Of a DNA stretch of 64,000 nucleotides, positions 10,871 to 24,277 are shown one piece after another. Positions within the stretch are counted from its first letter, which is position 1. The number at the start of each line of letters is the position of its first letter. The notes below the pieces were generated by a model. The model made no database searches, was not told the DNA's origin, and worked only from the letters and a program-made list of their open reading frames with translations. The translations under genes and the position numbers were made by a program. This DNA comes from Fremontodendron californicum (taxonomy: Eukaryota > Streptophyta > Magnoliopsida > Malvales > Malvaceae): contig JAULJL010000028.1 in NCBI GenBank assembly GCA_030761205.1, forward strand, positions 17,039,001-17,103,000, in the 5' to 3' direction.

Positions 10871-10888
10871 TCCCCGGCAACGGCGCCA
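10871..10888 (-). other. Primer binding site, tRNA-Asp type (E1)
   Basis: The minus strand reads TGGCGCCGTTGCCGGGGA, 6 nt inside the 5' LTR. It complements the 3' end of plant tRNA-Asp, including CCA. Athila-lineage elements commonly use this primer. Confidence 0.88.
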
Positions 10889-11098
10889 AAAATTTGATGC
10901 ACCCAAAAGAGTGTATCTTATTTAACCTTGCACTAAAAAGATCAATTGTAAGTATAGTAGTTAGCAAGGGTCGAGTCCTCAGGGATTGGGTTTTAGTTTA
11001 TAAGTTGATAGTTTAAAACTTAAATTCAAGAACAATAAAAGAAAAGGGGTTTTTGAAGCCAAATTTAAACTAAAGTAAATAATAAGAATAAGATGCAA

Positions 11099-11243
11099 GG
11101 CGGTATAACCAGCCAATAAAAATATATATACTAAGCAAGGCGGTATAACCAGCCAATAAAAATATATATACTAAATTAGGCGGTATAACCAGCCAATAAA
11201 AATAAAACAAAATTAATATACAAATTAGGCGGTATAACCAGCC
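11099..11243 (-). repeat. Hairpin repeat array, four copies (E1 5' LTR)
   Basis: Same four GGCGGTATAACCAGCC copies as in the 3' LTR (11099, 11139, 11179, 11228). Being in U5, they would be transcribed at the 5' end of the RNA. Confidence 0.85.
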
Positions 11244-12143
11244 AATAAAAATAAATATACTTTTAAAAATAAGCAAACTAGAAAAGTAAGAAAACAAGTA
11301 AGTAAGAAGAATCAAAAATGAAAAATATGGTTAAGGTTTCATTCTCCACCACTAGACATCATTAAGAATCAATTTCAGATCTATCAATATCAACCAACTA
11401 TCGAAGTTAACAACCGTAGATAACAACAAGCTCTGTTATCCCAATCTTTCCTTAGTTTGTCGTTAAATAGAACAAGCTCTCTATTTAATCTCTAACCATC
11501 AAACAACCTAGAATAAGCTCTCTAGATTCAATTTAATGGCAGCTTTATGATGAGAAAGATAGGTTGATCTAAGCAACAAACACATAAGCTCGGATTGTTC
11601 AACTTAGGTTATGTTCCACTTTGCAATTATTGAAAACTTGACCATAATCATTAATCACAAATTGCCACTTATGAATAGGAAATCAAGACAATTACACGGA
11701 TCAAGACTCCTAAACTAGCAATAGATAATTATCAAGATCTATCTAGTTGTACACCTAAACAAATCAAGACAATATCATGAACAATTCTTGTAGAAGAACA
11801 TAAGCAACTTTGATAGAAAATTAATGATAGATAGAATCTGAAAATCAATCACAAAACATGTCTAGGGCTTTGAAATCACCATTAACCAAATAGAAGTTTA
11901 GCCTAGCATAGGCATTATAAACATAAACATAAAATTAAAGAAAATCTAAGAAGAAAATAAAAGAAAGAAAGAAGAAGAGGAAGAATATTAATTATCCAAC
12001 CTCTTGCTCTCTATAAAGAAAAAGAAAACTAGAGAAAAGAAAGAAAACTAGAGAAAAGAAAGAAGAAGAAAACTTAGAGAATTTTATTAAAATGGCTAAT
12101 ATCCTACCTATGTACAATATGATCCCTTACAATCATCCAAGGC

Positions 12144-12155
12144 CCTCTATTTATA
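12144..12155 (-). promoter_or_regulatory. LTR TATA box (E1 5' LTR, driving position)
   Basis: TATAAATAGAGG on the minus strand; transcription would start about 30 nt to its left and run through the element. Confidence 0.8.
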
Positions 12156-12981
12156 CACATTTTGGAGGGCTAAATGACAAGAGACAAGCTTTACAAATTT
12201 CAAAGGTAGGTATAATAGGTGGGTGCATTTTTCTAACAAAAATCGTCATATTGTATGACAATTTTGATCAGCCAACTTGATGGTCGATTTCGTCAATGTT
12301 GGAAGCCTGATCTGATCACATGGTCTTCTAGAAAAATGTTCCTCTATCAGTTACGGATCCATAGCCATTTGAATCAGCTCATTTGCTGATGTGGATAAGA
12401 AGATATGGGCAAAATACGAAAACAGGTCAGCACAGATGTCATTGCACATCAGCCAACTTGATGGTCGATTTCGTCAATATTGGAGGCCTGATCTGATCAC
12501 ATGGTCTTCTAGACAAAGGTTCCCCTATCAGTTACGGATCCATAGCCATTGGAATCAGCTCATTTTCTGATGTGGATAAGAAGATATGGGCAAAATACGA
12601 AAACAGGTCAGCACAGACGTCATTGCACATCAGCCACTTTGATGGTCGATTTTGCTAGGGAAAACGACTCCGTTTCAAGAAGTGTAAAACACGAAAAAGA
12701 TCTATGCCTCTTAGCTTTGCACGACTACAAATTTCAGCCTTATTGCTTCAGTGAAACTCCAGATATAGCTGATATGGCAAAAGGTGTCGGAACTGGAACT
12801 GAACTCGATTTGCCCTTAATTCTAGTAATCTGAAATCACTCAAAGAAACTTGTGAAAAACACCAAATTACATAAAAATATAAAAGATCATAAACACAATT
12901 AGACTAAACAACAATAACTCGTATTTGACACAAAACAATAATAAAACATAACTAAAAACTATATAATTATACGAGTTATCA

Positions 12982-15401
12982 CCTTTTCAATCTCAAAATC
13001 ATAAAAAAATAAATAAGGTAAAAAAATATGGAGATGAGCTGCATGGTTGGTATATTGGACAAAGCCCACCCTAACCATTATCACTTGATTTTCATCAAGA
13101 TCATGAAGCCTAACCATTGTTTTATTTATTTTTTGAAAAGCAAGAACAACAAGAAAGATGTAAAAAAAATGGTAGGAAATCACATGGAAAATAAGAAATA
13201 AAGCAGGAGGAAGAAGAAGAAAAAATGTAGTAGCAATGGTAGAACAGCTACCTTAACAAAAGCTTTCTTTCTTTTTTTCAAAAACCTTTTCTTTTCCCCC
13301 TTAGATACTAACTTCCAGCCTCCAAAACTCAGCCACTTAAGGAAAAATAAAACATTCCCCCCCTCTCTTAGCCTTGGCCGAATGGCCCCTCCACCATAGG
13401 ATGAATTTTTGCACCTTTTTACCTCCAATCTTGTCCTTTAGATTAAGATATTTTCATGGCAACATAAAAATGTCATCTTGAAAATTGATAGCAGCCCTTA
13501 AGATGTGTACTCATCCCTTGTAATAACCTCATCCGTTAGATGAAAAAGAGGACCAATCCCATGCACTCCCTTGCTTGGCCCTTTGAGTGCCTACCCTTGG
13601 ATGAGTTGTGCTCTTCCATTCTTGGTCATTGGATGAGGACAACATAAAAATGACATCTTGTAGATTAAATCCAGCCCTTAACATGTGTACTCATCCCTTG
13701 TAGATGGCCTAAGCCATTGGATGAAAAGAGACAATCCCATGCACTCCCTTGCTTGACCGAATGGATGTCCACCTTTGGATGAATTGTGCTCATCTTTTCT
13801 CTTCCATTCTTTGCCATTAGATGAGGGTTATTTCATGAAAAATAAAAATGTCATCTTGGCATTTAAACTTGGCCATTGGATGGTGCATTCAACTTTTCTA
13901 CAAGGCACCTAAGCCATTGGATGAAGGGGGGACCATTTGCAAGGTACTAGTGGTAGCATGTGAGCTTGATAGTGACTAAGGAATTAAATTGATCAAGCTT
14001 CCTTCTTTTCTTATATGCTGGCTGATCAAAGGAGGTAAAATCCCAGCAATTTCTTTTTCTTCATTTTTTTCTTAATTACAAATTTGCCCTTTTTCGGTTT
14101 TTTCGGTAAAATGACCTTTTTGACCCCCGAACCTAAATAAATAGAAAACGGACTCCAAATTCAAATTTTATTTTTTCAATACTTTTAAAAAAATAAAAAA
14201 TTGAATTATGGAAGTTTTCAAAAATTTTCGAGTCCATTTGCTATTTATTTTGGATTTATTTCCAAAATTGCCCTTTGATGCACCCGAACTTTTGTCATTT
14301 TGTAAAAGAGCTCCGAATCCAGATTTTTCTTCACCAATCTCTTCCAAATAATTTAAAAGTGTGATCTGGAAGCTTTCAATATTTTTGGTGCTCATTTGCT
14401 ATTTTTTTGGGATTTATCTGCTTGAATTTCTGCATAAGGGACCTGGGATTTGGCCATTTTGCAAACGAACTCCGAATCTGGATTTTCTTTGGCCAATCTC
14501 TTCCAAATAATTTAAGAGCGAGATCTGCAAATTTTCATAATTTTTGGAACTCATTTGCTATTTTTCCAGGATTTATCTTTTTGAATTTCTGCATAGTGGA
14601 CTTGGGATTTGGCCATTTTGCAAACGAACTGCAAATCATGCTTTTCTTTTGCCAATCTCTTTGAAATGATTTAAGAACGAGATCTGCAAATTTTCAAAAA
14701 TTTTGGAGTTCATTTTCTATTTTTCGCAAATTTTCCAATTTTGGTTTTTTGCCTCCGAAGCCCGATTTTGCTGAGAACTAGTTCGATTTTCAGATTGTCT
14801 TCAAATTGAACCTTGGGCAATCCTTGTTTAATCACTCCTCATCAATTAGGGCCTTTAGTCTTACCCAATCGGGCCATTTCTATGATTCTTCCAAATTTCA
14901 TCGAAATCCACTAAAAACCCTAATTCTCGATTTTCTTGCGAATTGACTTTTCTTTTAGTTTTTCCTCCAGGTAGCTTCTCCATTACCCGTAATCAGTACT
15001 TATCTTTCATTTGGGACCTTCAATTTTGACCAATTTGATCGTCCAAGCACTTTTCCCCAAATTTCTTGAACTGGGGTTTTCCTTCTATTGAGATTCCGTA
15101 ACCCAACTTCTGAACTCCATATCTTTCAATGTAGACCTCGGATTATCAAATTCTTTCACCATCTTTCAGTTGAACTTCAAATCTTGATTTTGAAAGTGGG
15201 TTGACTTTTTTAGTAGTTGACTTTTTGGGGTTGCCTTTTTCGGGGTTGACTTTTTCAAGTTGGACTTTTTCTGTCTGCTTTCTTAGACTAAGTCTCAGAG
15301 TACCACCTGCAGGATGAGAAAGGACTTTTTGCATTCTGAAACATCAATTTAGGAAGAAAACATACCTGATTTAGTGGTCCAGACAAAATTAGGTGTCTAC
15401 A
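12982..15401 (-). repeat. Tat/Ogre LTR, right part (resumes after E1)
   Basis: Continues the LTR cut at 3560; its first five bases, CCTTT, are the E1 target duplication. It includes the ~160-bp subrepeats (about 14280-14700) and ends at ...AGGTGTCTACA (15401), the minus-strand LTR start. The neighbour at 15402 is Tat gag sequence rather than a polypurine tract, so this looks like a solo or truncated LTR lying inside a gag region. No gene is supported. Confidence 0.7.
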
Positions 15402-16861
15402 CCTGCGTGATACGAGCAGTTGGTATTTGCATTGTACCACCTTAGATATGACGGTGTTAGAGGTTTGAGGTATACAGGTGCAAAAAGTTGACGCTGCAAC
15501 AGTTTAGGATATAGCTCACCATAGGTGGTAGAAATCGGATCAAATTAGGGTTTTTGATCGTTCCTTGGTTAACGTTGGTCATTGCGCCCGGCTCCCTAAG
15601 TGTTTGGGACAGTGTTTCTAGGAAGGTTTATCTGTGGGGATATGCTAGTTGGAAACGGCTGTTGTGGTATATTGGTATAAGAGAATGGATTTTGGGTAAG
15701 GTGGTTCACATTGGGGTAGTAAGGGTTATACCCCGGTAAGGTGTGTATGGTATAGGAGGTGCATAAGATGTAGTAGGAGTATAGGGCCTTGGTGGTGTAT
15801 ATAGTGTGGGAGGTGTAGATGGATATTGGTTGATACTAACTACGTGGGTCTCCTCTTTCTTCCTAGCAGGGAATACCTTCTACGAAGTAGCAGACTCACC
15901 CCCTTCTATTTTCCCATCTTAATAGCAGACTCTATCATCTCCCCGGATATCACCATGTCTGCAAAGTCCTTGGTGGCACTCCCCACCAATTTATCATAAT
16001 AGGGTGCTTTCAAGGTATTGATGTAAAGCACTATACTTTCTTTGCTAGTTAAAAAGGCTTGCACTTGTGTAGCCAGATCCCTCCACCTTTGCGAGTATTC
16101 CTTGAAACTCTCAATAGTCTTCTTTTCCATGTTCTGTAGTGACAGCCTATCAGGTATCATATCAGATACATGCTTATAATACTCCATGAAAGCCCTGGCT
16201 AAATCCGTCCATGAATGAATCTTGGTACGACTTAGTTGGTTATACCATCGGGTTGCAGACCCTGTCAAGCTATCTTGGAAACAGTGGATAAGCAGTTTCT
16301 CATTATCATCGTGCCCCATCATTCTTCTGCAGTACATGGTCGCATGTGCTGATGGGTTGGTAGTCCCATTATATTTCTCAAAGTCTGGTATTTTGAACTT
16401 TGGGGGAATTACCAGATCGTGTACTAAACTCATCTCTTTGGCATCCAGACTGCCAAATAACTCCGCCCTTTCAACGGCCCTCAGCCTCTCCTCCAGTAGT
16501 TGATATTTTTTCTGGGATTCTGCCATTTCAACCCTCTTAGCTCAGTCATCTTTGCTTTTTCCTTTTCAGCTAGTTCCTCAAAGTCTGGAAATTTAACATC
16601 ATTTGGGTCAGCTCCAATATTACCTTCTCCGAGAATATAGTTCTGTGCCTCAGCAGCTGGCTGGATATAAACATAGGAGGTTGCCCCAATTGGCAGCTCT
16701 TGGCCCTTTTGCTTTATGTTTTCAGGTTGATCCTTTTCATTTACCACCATTTTCCCGGTGACCGAATTCTCCCCCGGCCCTTGTTGTTTCATCATGGCAC
16801 TCATCATTTCCATGAGTTTAGTCATCTGTTTTCCTGACTCCTCCTGAGACTTAGCCAACTG
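15402..16861 (-). pseudogene. Tat/Ogre gag fragment
   Basis: Two overlapping frames (16858-16481 and 16526-15906) encode a gag resembling that at 41669-43391: the N-terminal AKSQEESGKQMTKLMEMMSAMM segment and the capsid-like FKIPDFEKYNGTTNPSAH ... YCRRMMGHDDNEKLLIHCF ... GSATRWYNQL. They are in different frames, and the part beyond 15905 has stops, so the gene is dead. Both ends are breakpoints: an LTR end at 15401/15402 and an inverted LTR fragment at about 16861. Confidence 0.8.
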
Positions 16862-18987
16862 TGTTTGTCAAATTGATTACTCTACCTTTGTGATTTTTTT
16901 TACTTAGCCAATTTTTATCTAACTTTAAAAAAGTCCTAGCTACTGTTTGTAAGTCATTTTGTGAGTTTTAAATATTTTACTTTGAGTTTCAAATGATATT
17001 ATCAAAGGCAAAAAAATGTGTTCAGACAAAACAGTTTTTTCACCTAGTACTCGTACATTTCCTATTTTTCTGGGAATTCATATTTAATCAGAAAATTAAG
17101 CCGATTTTTTCCTGTGTAGTTTTACATGTCCTAAGTTTCCAGTATTTGTTTCAGAATTTTTTGAATTTTTAAAAATAGGGTAAAAAATTGTGGCTTAAAA
17201 CTAGATAGTGGAGTCAGAATTGAATTTAAAGAAAAATCATTTTTCTGTTTTGGTTAAGTTACTTAGAATGGGCTGATTAGGAGGGTTAGCTACTGGCTTA
17301 GGGTAGTTTCTAAGCCTTTTTAAACTCTAAAAATGATTTTTTAACTTTCGGGTTAAGGTGGTCAAGTCCGGGATTTTTAAACTTAGGAAATTAGAGCCAT
17401 TTAAAAAAAAGATTTAGCCCAGTTTTTATTTTTAATTCAAGCTTTTCAAAATTGTTTTCAAATAATCACAAAGTATTTTGGTTTTAGAATATTTAATTTG
17501 ACATATTTTCCTAAGGTAGCCGGATATCTTTTTAGATATACGGATTTCCTTAATTAAAGGAAAAAATACATTTCATGCATTGCATTTTTCATGTTCATGC
17601 ATTTTATATAATATGTGGTTCTTGCTATAATAATTTCTATGATATTGTTATTATTTTGATTTATATTTTTTGATGTTATATGGTTTATTATATGGTTTTG
17701 AATATTTCATGATATCATATGCTTTTATTTAGTTATTTTTATTTAGCATATTCTATGTTTATGCATTATTATTTTTATTTACATGCATATTATATGATAG
17801 CATTATTTTATTCCATGTCATTTAAATTATATGCTATATCATTCATATTTGTCATGTCATTTAAATCATTTCATTTCATATAGAATATATTATATTACTT
17901 AGGACATTTCATTTCATTTAGGATATATCATGTCATCTAGAATATTTTATTTCATTTAGATTATATCATATGACTTAGGATATTGCATTTCATGTAGAAT
18001 ATATAATATTACCTAGGTCATTTCATTTCATTTAGGATATATTATGTCATCTAGAATATTTTATTTCATTTAGATTATATCATATGACTTAGGATATTGC
18101 ATTTCATATAGAATGTATTAGGTTACATAGGTCATTTAATTTCATTTAGAATATATCATATAACTTGGGATATTTCATTTCATTTAGAATATGCTAAGGC
18201 ATTCAAATCATGTCATGTCATTTAGGTTGCATTATATTATTTAGATTTTGCTATGTCATTTTATTTATGTCATGCATATACATATTCATTTCTTTTAAAT
18301 GTTTTCAAAAAAGATAATGGTTTTCAATAAAATAAAGATATTCCCGAGTTAAAATAATTCATGAGTTCTCTGCCGGGTTTGCTGGGGAGGATATCATCAA
18401 TTATTATTAATAACGGAATATCTTCTTTAAAAAGAGAATGATTCGAAAAATTTTCCAAAATTAATAAAAATTTCTATATTTTGCCATGTTTCTTGGGGAA
18501 TATAGGAAAATTTTGAATTTATAAATTCCGAATCATTTTCAATTAAAAATGGAATTATTTTTCTTTAAATTGGGAATTAACTTGAAATACTAAATTTAAA
18601 ATTGATTTTTTACCGAGACTTGAGATAACACACGATTAATAAGGTACCGATTTATACGGGCGTTGTGGGGGTGCTAATCCTTCCCCGCACGTAACCGACT
18701 TCCGAACCCGCTTCTTTGATTTCTCTGGTTTAAAACGCAGACTTGAAATTGGTTTTTAAAATATTTTAATTAATTTTTAAAATATTTTATAAAACCGGTT
18801 TTAATAGGTGGCCGATCACACCTAGCTAAAAAAGATTGGTGGCGACTCCATGTATTTTTCAAAGTCATTTTCAAAACCTTCATTTTTCTAGAGGAATTAA
18901 GTCGACTTTTCCTCGGTTTTTTTTAATGTCACACTTAACGAATAATAAAGTCTTGCGATGAGACTCGTTATTTTTTAGGTTGCGACA
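16862..18987 (+). repeat. Tat/Ogre LTR fragment in opposite orientation
   Basis: Bases 16866-17100 are the reverse complement of about 19860-20110 by eye. It ends ...TTTTTTAGGTTGCGACA at 18987, like the 3' end of Ogre-type LTRs, and contains the U5-type segment GGGGGTGCTAATCCTTCC (about 18668). A ~114-bp tandem repeat (TCATCTAGAATATTTTATTT at about 17933 and 18047) lies at 17880-18200. Its 5' part is missing. No gene. Confidence 0.7.
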
Positions 18988-21900
18988 ACATGATACATTC
19001 TAGATAAAATGAAAAATCCTAAGTATCATGGTATATTCTAAATGAGATAAAATAATTTAAATGACATGGCAATGTTAAATAATATGGCATATTTTAAAGA
19101 CATGGCATGTTATAAATAAAATAACCTGAATGACATGGAATATGATCTAAATGACAAGAAATGACATGAAATTGAAATAATGCTAACATATAATATGCAT
19201 GTAATTGAAAATAAAAATAATAATGCATGAACATAGTATATGCTAAACAATATGATAAAAATAACTAAATAAAAAGCATATCATATCATGAAACATTAAA
19301 AATCATATGGCAAACAAATATAAGATCATAAAATGTGAATTAAAATAATAATAATATCATGAAAAATATCATAGCAAAAATCACACATTTAAGTAAAATG
19401 CATGAACATAGAAAATGCAATGCATGAAAATGTATTTTTTCCTTTAATTAAAGAAATCCGTATATCTAAAACGATATCAGGCTACCTTAGGAAAATATGC
19501 CAAATTAGATTTTCTAAAAAAAACTTTGGGATTGTTTGAAAACAATTTTGAGGAAAACTTGAATAAAAATTAAAATCCTTACCAAACCCTTTTAAAATGG
19601 CTCTAATTTCCTAAGTTTATAATCCCGGACTTAACCACCCTTAACCCGAGATTTATAAAATCATTTTAAAGTTTAAAAAGGCTTAGAATCTACCCTAAGA
19701 TAGTAGCTAAATCTTCTAACCAACCCCCTCTAAATGCCTTAGCCAAATTCAACCATTATTTCTCTTTTGATTTCAAATCTGCCTCTACTGTTCGGTTTTG
19801 TCACACGATTTGTTTTCCTATTTTTAAAAATTTTAAAAAATCTAAAAAAAGTACTGGAGACATAGAACATGTAAATCTACAAGATAAAAAATTGGTTTAA
19901 TTTTCTTATTAAAGATGGCTGCCCAGAAAAATCGGAGAAGTTCGAGTACTACGTGAAAAAAATTGTTTTGTCAAAACACATTCTTTGCCTTTGATAAAAT
20001 CATTCAAAAATCAAAGTAAAAATTATTGGAAATCATCCTAAAGACCTAAGGACAGTAGCTAAACATTTTAAAAACCTTGCAAAAAAATTGGCTAAATAAA
20101 AAAAATCACAAAGGTAGAATAATCAAGTTGACAATTCCTTAATTTTCCACAAGTATGCTCTAGAAAGCATGACTTTGAGCCATTAATTGGCCTAAGTCAC
20201 AAATCAAGTGGCAAAAACATGGAATGCATGAACATACAGCAAATGAAATGTATGAAATGCATGGTCTAAAGGTCTAAATGGTAAAGGAAATGCATGACAA
20301 TTCAAGACAACCTAAATGCCTAGCATGAATTTGCATGGCAATAAATGCTCTCCTAACTCAATATGCATGCAATGCTTGATAATGCAAATATGACTTGGAC
20401 CTAATATGTTATGAATATGCATGAAAATGCTAATGTGACCTAAGACCTAAATAGCATAGTAATGCATGACAATACCAATGTGATTTAAGACTCAATATGC
20501 ATGGCAATACCAATATGGCCTGACCTAAAATGTAATGAACATGCATAGCAATACTATGAACATACAATGACTCATGAAACTAATGTCAATGCTGGAACAA
20601 ACAGCAACTAATACACAATTTCAAGATATGATAATGCAAAGCATGTTACCTAAACAAAATGCAAATGCATGACAAGGAAAGGAAAGGGATGCATGAAGAG
20701 GCCGAATGATCACATGAGATTCTAATGCAATCCTATTTAGTAAATGACACAAATACATGACAAGTCGTATTAAGATGCATAATGTCATGACATTTTCATA
20801 AGCATATAACATACTAAAATCAAAATGCACAAACTCATGCATGGAAATACAAACAAGTTAAGAAACAAAAGGAAAATGCACATGCAAGGCATACAAAAAT
20901 GGAAGTACCGAATGGTCAAGAAAATGATGGCATTTTATCATAGCATTTTCATGAGCACATGGCATACTAAAATGAAAATGTACAAGTTCATGGCATAGAG
21001 ATGCAAACAAGTTAAGAAGCAAAAGGAAAATACACATGCAAGGCATACAAAATGGAGCTGCCGAATGGTCATGAAACAAAACCAAGGAAATGCAAACATG
21101 TAAGACATGATACATAAAAAAAAATACACAACATGAGCATATGAACAACAATGGCCGAATATGCAAGGATACAATATCAAGCATGTAAATGAAATATATA
21201 AGTAAATATAGCGTAGAAAATAATGCAAAGAACATTATTATAAAAGATTTAACATAGACATGCAAAATAAATAACAAGCAAAACTAGTAAGTAAAACAAG
21301 GAAAGTTAAGCTCCATGGTTGGTATCAAATGGGCATAGCGGCTGACCTAACCATAATCACTTGGTCTTGCCAAGATCATTAAGCCTTTCCATCTCAATAA
21401 AACAGAAAATAAACCATGCAAAACAGAAAATAATGTGAGCTTCATGGTAGGTAAAAATGGGCATAGCCTCTCTCTTAACCATGGTCACTTGGTCTAGCCA
21501 AGATCATGTAGCATTTCAACCTTTTTGCTTCATATTTTGTGAAAAATCAGAACCTTAGAATACTCTAAAAACCTTGTAAAAATCATTTTTCACAACAACA
21601 TGCAAGAAAGAAACAAAAGAAAATACAAGGCAAGTAAATGTGCCATATTCGGCCATAACATGAAACCCATAGAAAAAAAATTGTTTTCCACCATTTTAAT
21701 GAAGAAGAAGAGATGAAAACATAAGTAAACATTAAAAAACTTTATTTCTATGAATAATGTAGTAGGAAAACATGATAGAAAAATCAAGCAAACACCATGG
21801 AAATTAAGAAGAAAGCTATAGTAGAGCTTGGTAGAGATGACTACCTTCAAGCTCTCTATTGAAATTTTTTTTTTCTATCTTTCAAAACCTTTTTTCTTGC

Positions 21901-24006
21901 CAAATTAGCTACTGTTTCCAGCCAAAAAACCTCTAAAAATTTGAAATCATCCTCCTCCCTTTAGCCTTGGCCGAATGGCCCCCTAGCCCTTGGATGGGAA
22001 TTGCACTTTTCTCCTCCAATCTTGGCCTTTAGATTAAGATATTTTGATGACAACATAAAAATGTCATCTTTCCAATTGATAGCAGCCTTAAGAAGTGTAC
22101 TCAGCCCTTGTCGTAACCTTATCCCTTAGATGCAAAAGGGGACCAATCCCATGCACTCCCTTTCTTGCTCCTCTTGAGTGCCTACCTTGGATCAGTTGTG
22201 CTCTTCCATTCTTGGTCATTGGATGAGGCCAACATAAAAATGACATCTTGTAGATTAAATCCAACCCTCAACATGTGTACTCAGCCCTTTTAGATGGCCT
22301 AAGCCATTGGATGAAAAGAGATAATCCCATGCAGTCCCTTGCTCAACCGAATGGATGCTCACCCTTGGATGAATTGTGCTCATCTTTTTTCTTCCATTCT
22401 TGGCCATTAGATAAGTGTTATTTTATGATAAATGAAAACTTCATCTTGGCATTTAAATTTTGCTATTGGATGGTGCATTTATCTTTCCTACAAGGCACTT
22501 AAGCCATTGGATGAAGGTGGGACCATTTGCAAGGTGTTAGTGGTAGCATGTGGCTTGATAGTGACTAGGGAATTAAATTGTTCAAGCTTCGTTCTTATCC
22601 TCTATGTTGGCTAACCAAGGGAAGAAAAATTCCCAGCAATTTCTTCTTCTTTCATATTTTCATCAATTACAAATTTGCCCTTTTCGATTTCTTTGGTGAA
22701 ATGACCATTTTGCCCCCCGAATCTAAATCAATAGTAAACGGACTCCAAATTCTATTTTTTCAATACTTCCAAAATAATTAAAAAGTCAAATTTTGGAAGT
22801 TTTCAAAATTTTCCGAGTCCATTTGCTATTTATTTCGGATTTATTTTCGAAATTGCCCCTTTTATGCACCACGAACATTACCATTTTTTAAACGAGCTCT
22901 AGATCCAGATTTTTCTTCACCAATCTCTTTCAAATAATTTAAAAATGTGATCTAGAACTTTTCATAATTTTTGGAGCTCATTTACTATTTTTTCTGGATT
23001 TATTTACTTGAATTACTACATAGAGGACCCGGGATTTGGCCATTTTGCAAACGAACTCCGAATCAAGATTTTATTTTGCCAATATCTTCCAAATAATTTA
23101 AAAAGGATATTTTTGCAAATTTTCAAAATTTTTGGAACTCGTTTGCTATTTTTTCGGGATTTATCTGCTTGAATTACTGCATAGGAGACACGGTATTTGA
23201 CCATTTTGCAAACAAACTCCGAATCAAGATTTTCTTTCGCCAATCTCTTCGAAAGGATTTAAGAATGAGATTTGAAAATCTTCAGAATTTTTGGAGTTCA
23301 TTTGCTATTTTTCCCAAATTTTCCATTTTTGCCTTTTTGCCTCAGAAACCCGGTTTTGCTCAAAAACAAGTCCGATTTTTAGATTTTCTTCAAACTGAGC
23401 CTTGGGCTATCCTTGTTTAATCATTTCTCACCAATTAAGGGCTTTAGATCTTTCGAATCGGGCCATTTCTGTAATTCTTCTAAATTTCATCGAAATTTAC
23501 CAAAAAACCCTAATTCTCGGTTTTCTTCCGAATTGATTTTTCTATTAGTTTTTCTTCCAAGTAGCTTCTCCATTACCCGTAGTCAGTTCTTATCTTTCAT
23601 TTGAGACCTTCAATTTCGACCAATTTGATCGTTTAAGCACCTTTCCCCAAATTTCCCGAATTAGGGTTTTCTTTTTACTAAATCTCGTAGCCCAACTTCC
23701 GACCTCCATATCTTTCAATGTAGACCTCGGATTATCAAAATTCTTTCACCGTTTTTCAATTGAACATCAAATCTTGATTTTGAAAGTGGGTTGACTTTTT
23801 CAATAGTTGACTTTTTTGGGGTTGACTTTTCTAGGGTTGACTTTTTTAGGGTTGACTTTTTTGAGTTTGACTTTTTTTGTCTGCTTTCTTAGACTAAGCC
23901 TCGGAGTACCACCTGCAGGATGGGAAAAGGCTTTTAACATTCTGAAACATCAATTTATGAAGAAAATGTACCTAATTAGGGGTCCGGACAAAATTAGGTG
24001 TCTACA
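18988..24006 (-). repeat. 3' LTR of the large Tat/Ogre element
   Basis: The minus strand starts TGTAGACACCTAATTTTGTC at 24006, directly after a purine-rich tract. The left end is truncated where it meets the inverted LTR fragment at 18987/18988, because the expected LTR terminus is absent. It includes an approximate duplication around 21305 and 21430 (CCATGGT.GGTA...ACTTGGTCT), ATGCATG-rich sequence (20200-21100) and the ~160-bp subrepeats (22870-23300). About 5 kb long, in the large size range of Ogre LTRs. Confidence 0.75.
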
Positions 24007-24020
24007 GCTGCCCCTCTTTG
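24007..24020 (-). other. Polypurine tract of the Tat element
   Basis: The minus strand reads CAAAGAGGGGCAGC immediately before the LTR start TGTAGA. Confidence 0.7.
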
Positions 24021-24277
24021 GCTATTGCTGAGAATCAGGAATCAGGCAAAGATAAACAAAAACTAAGTTTGTACGGTTAGTGAAATCACATGTGAAAGAA
24101 AGGGAAAGGGGTTTTTTTTCATTTTTTTTCATTTTTTTCATCATTTTTTTCACTTTTTTTTATTATTTTGAAAAAGCTGTAAATTGAAGATTTTGTCCTT
24201 AAATTGAATTCCCTAACTAATCAAGGCTCGACCCGTCTTAAGGAAACGAGTTAGATTTGCAAAAGAAAAAATTATGC

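Larger units (their letters stand above)
3561..12981 (-). mobile_element. E1: Athila-type non-autonomous LTR element with CRP and LOG genes
   Basis: Two LTRs (3561-5643 and 10895-12981) flank an interior with a tRNA-Asp primer site, a reduced gag, a cysteine-rich protein gene and a LOG gene. The 5-bp target duplication CCTTT is present on both sides (3556-3560 and 12982-12986), so this is a single complete insertion. The two LTRs differ by about nine substitutions and one 4-bp indel by eye (~0.4%), which indicates a recent insertion. No protease, reverse transcriptase, RNase H or integrase is present, so movement would need enzymes in trans. Compared with E2/E3, the part from the CRP gene through the 3' UTR to U3 is shared, while gag, leader and most of R-U5 are unrelated, so E1 looks recombinant. 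Confidence 0.92.
10895..12981 (-). repeat. E1 5' LTR
   Basis: 2087 bp, near-identical to 3561-5643. It holds the promoter TATA box at 12144-12155, U3 tandem repeats at 12269-12638 and the four hairpin repeats at 11099-11243. The AAGTAAGT/AAGT difference near 11300 accounts for the length difference. Confidence 0.92.

Noticed and set aside
20621..21277. Hydrophobic minus-strand frames (73-139 aa) suggesting membrane proteins
   Set aside because: Hydrophobicity comes from translating ATGCATG/ATG-rich low-complexity LTR sequence; there are overlapping frames and no start or family support.
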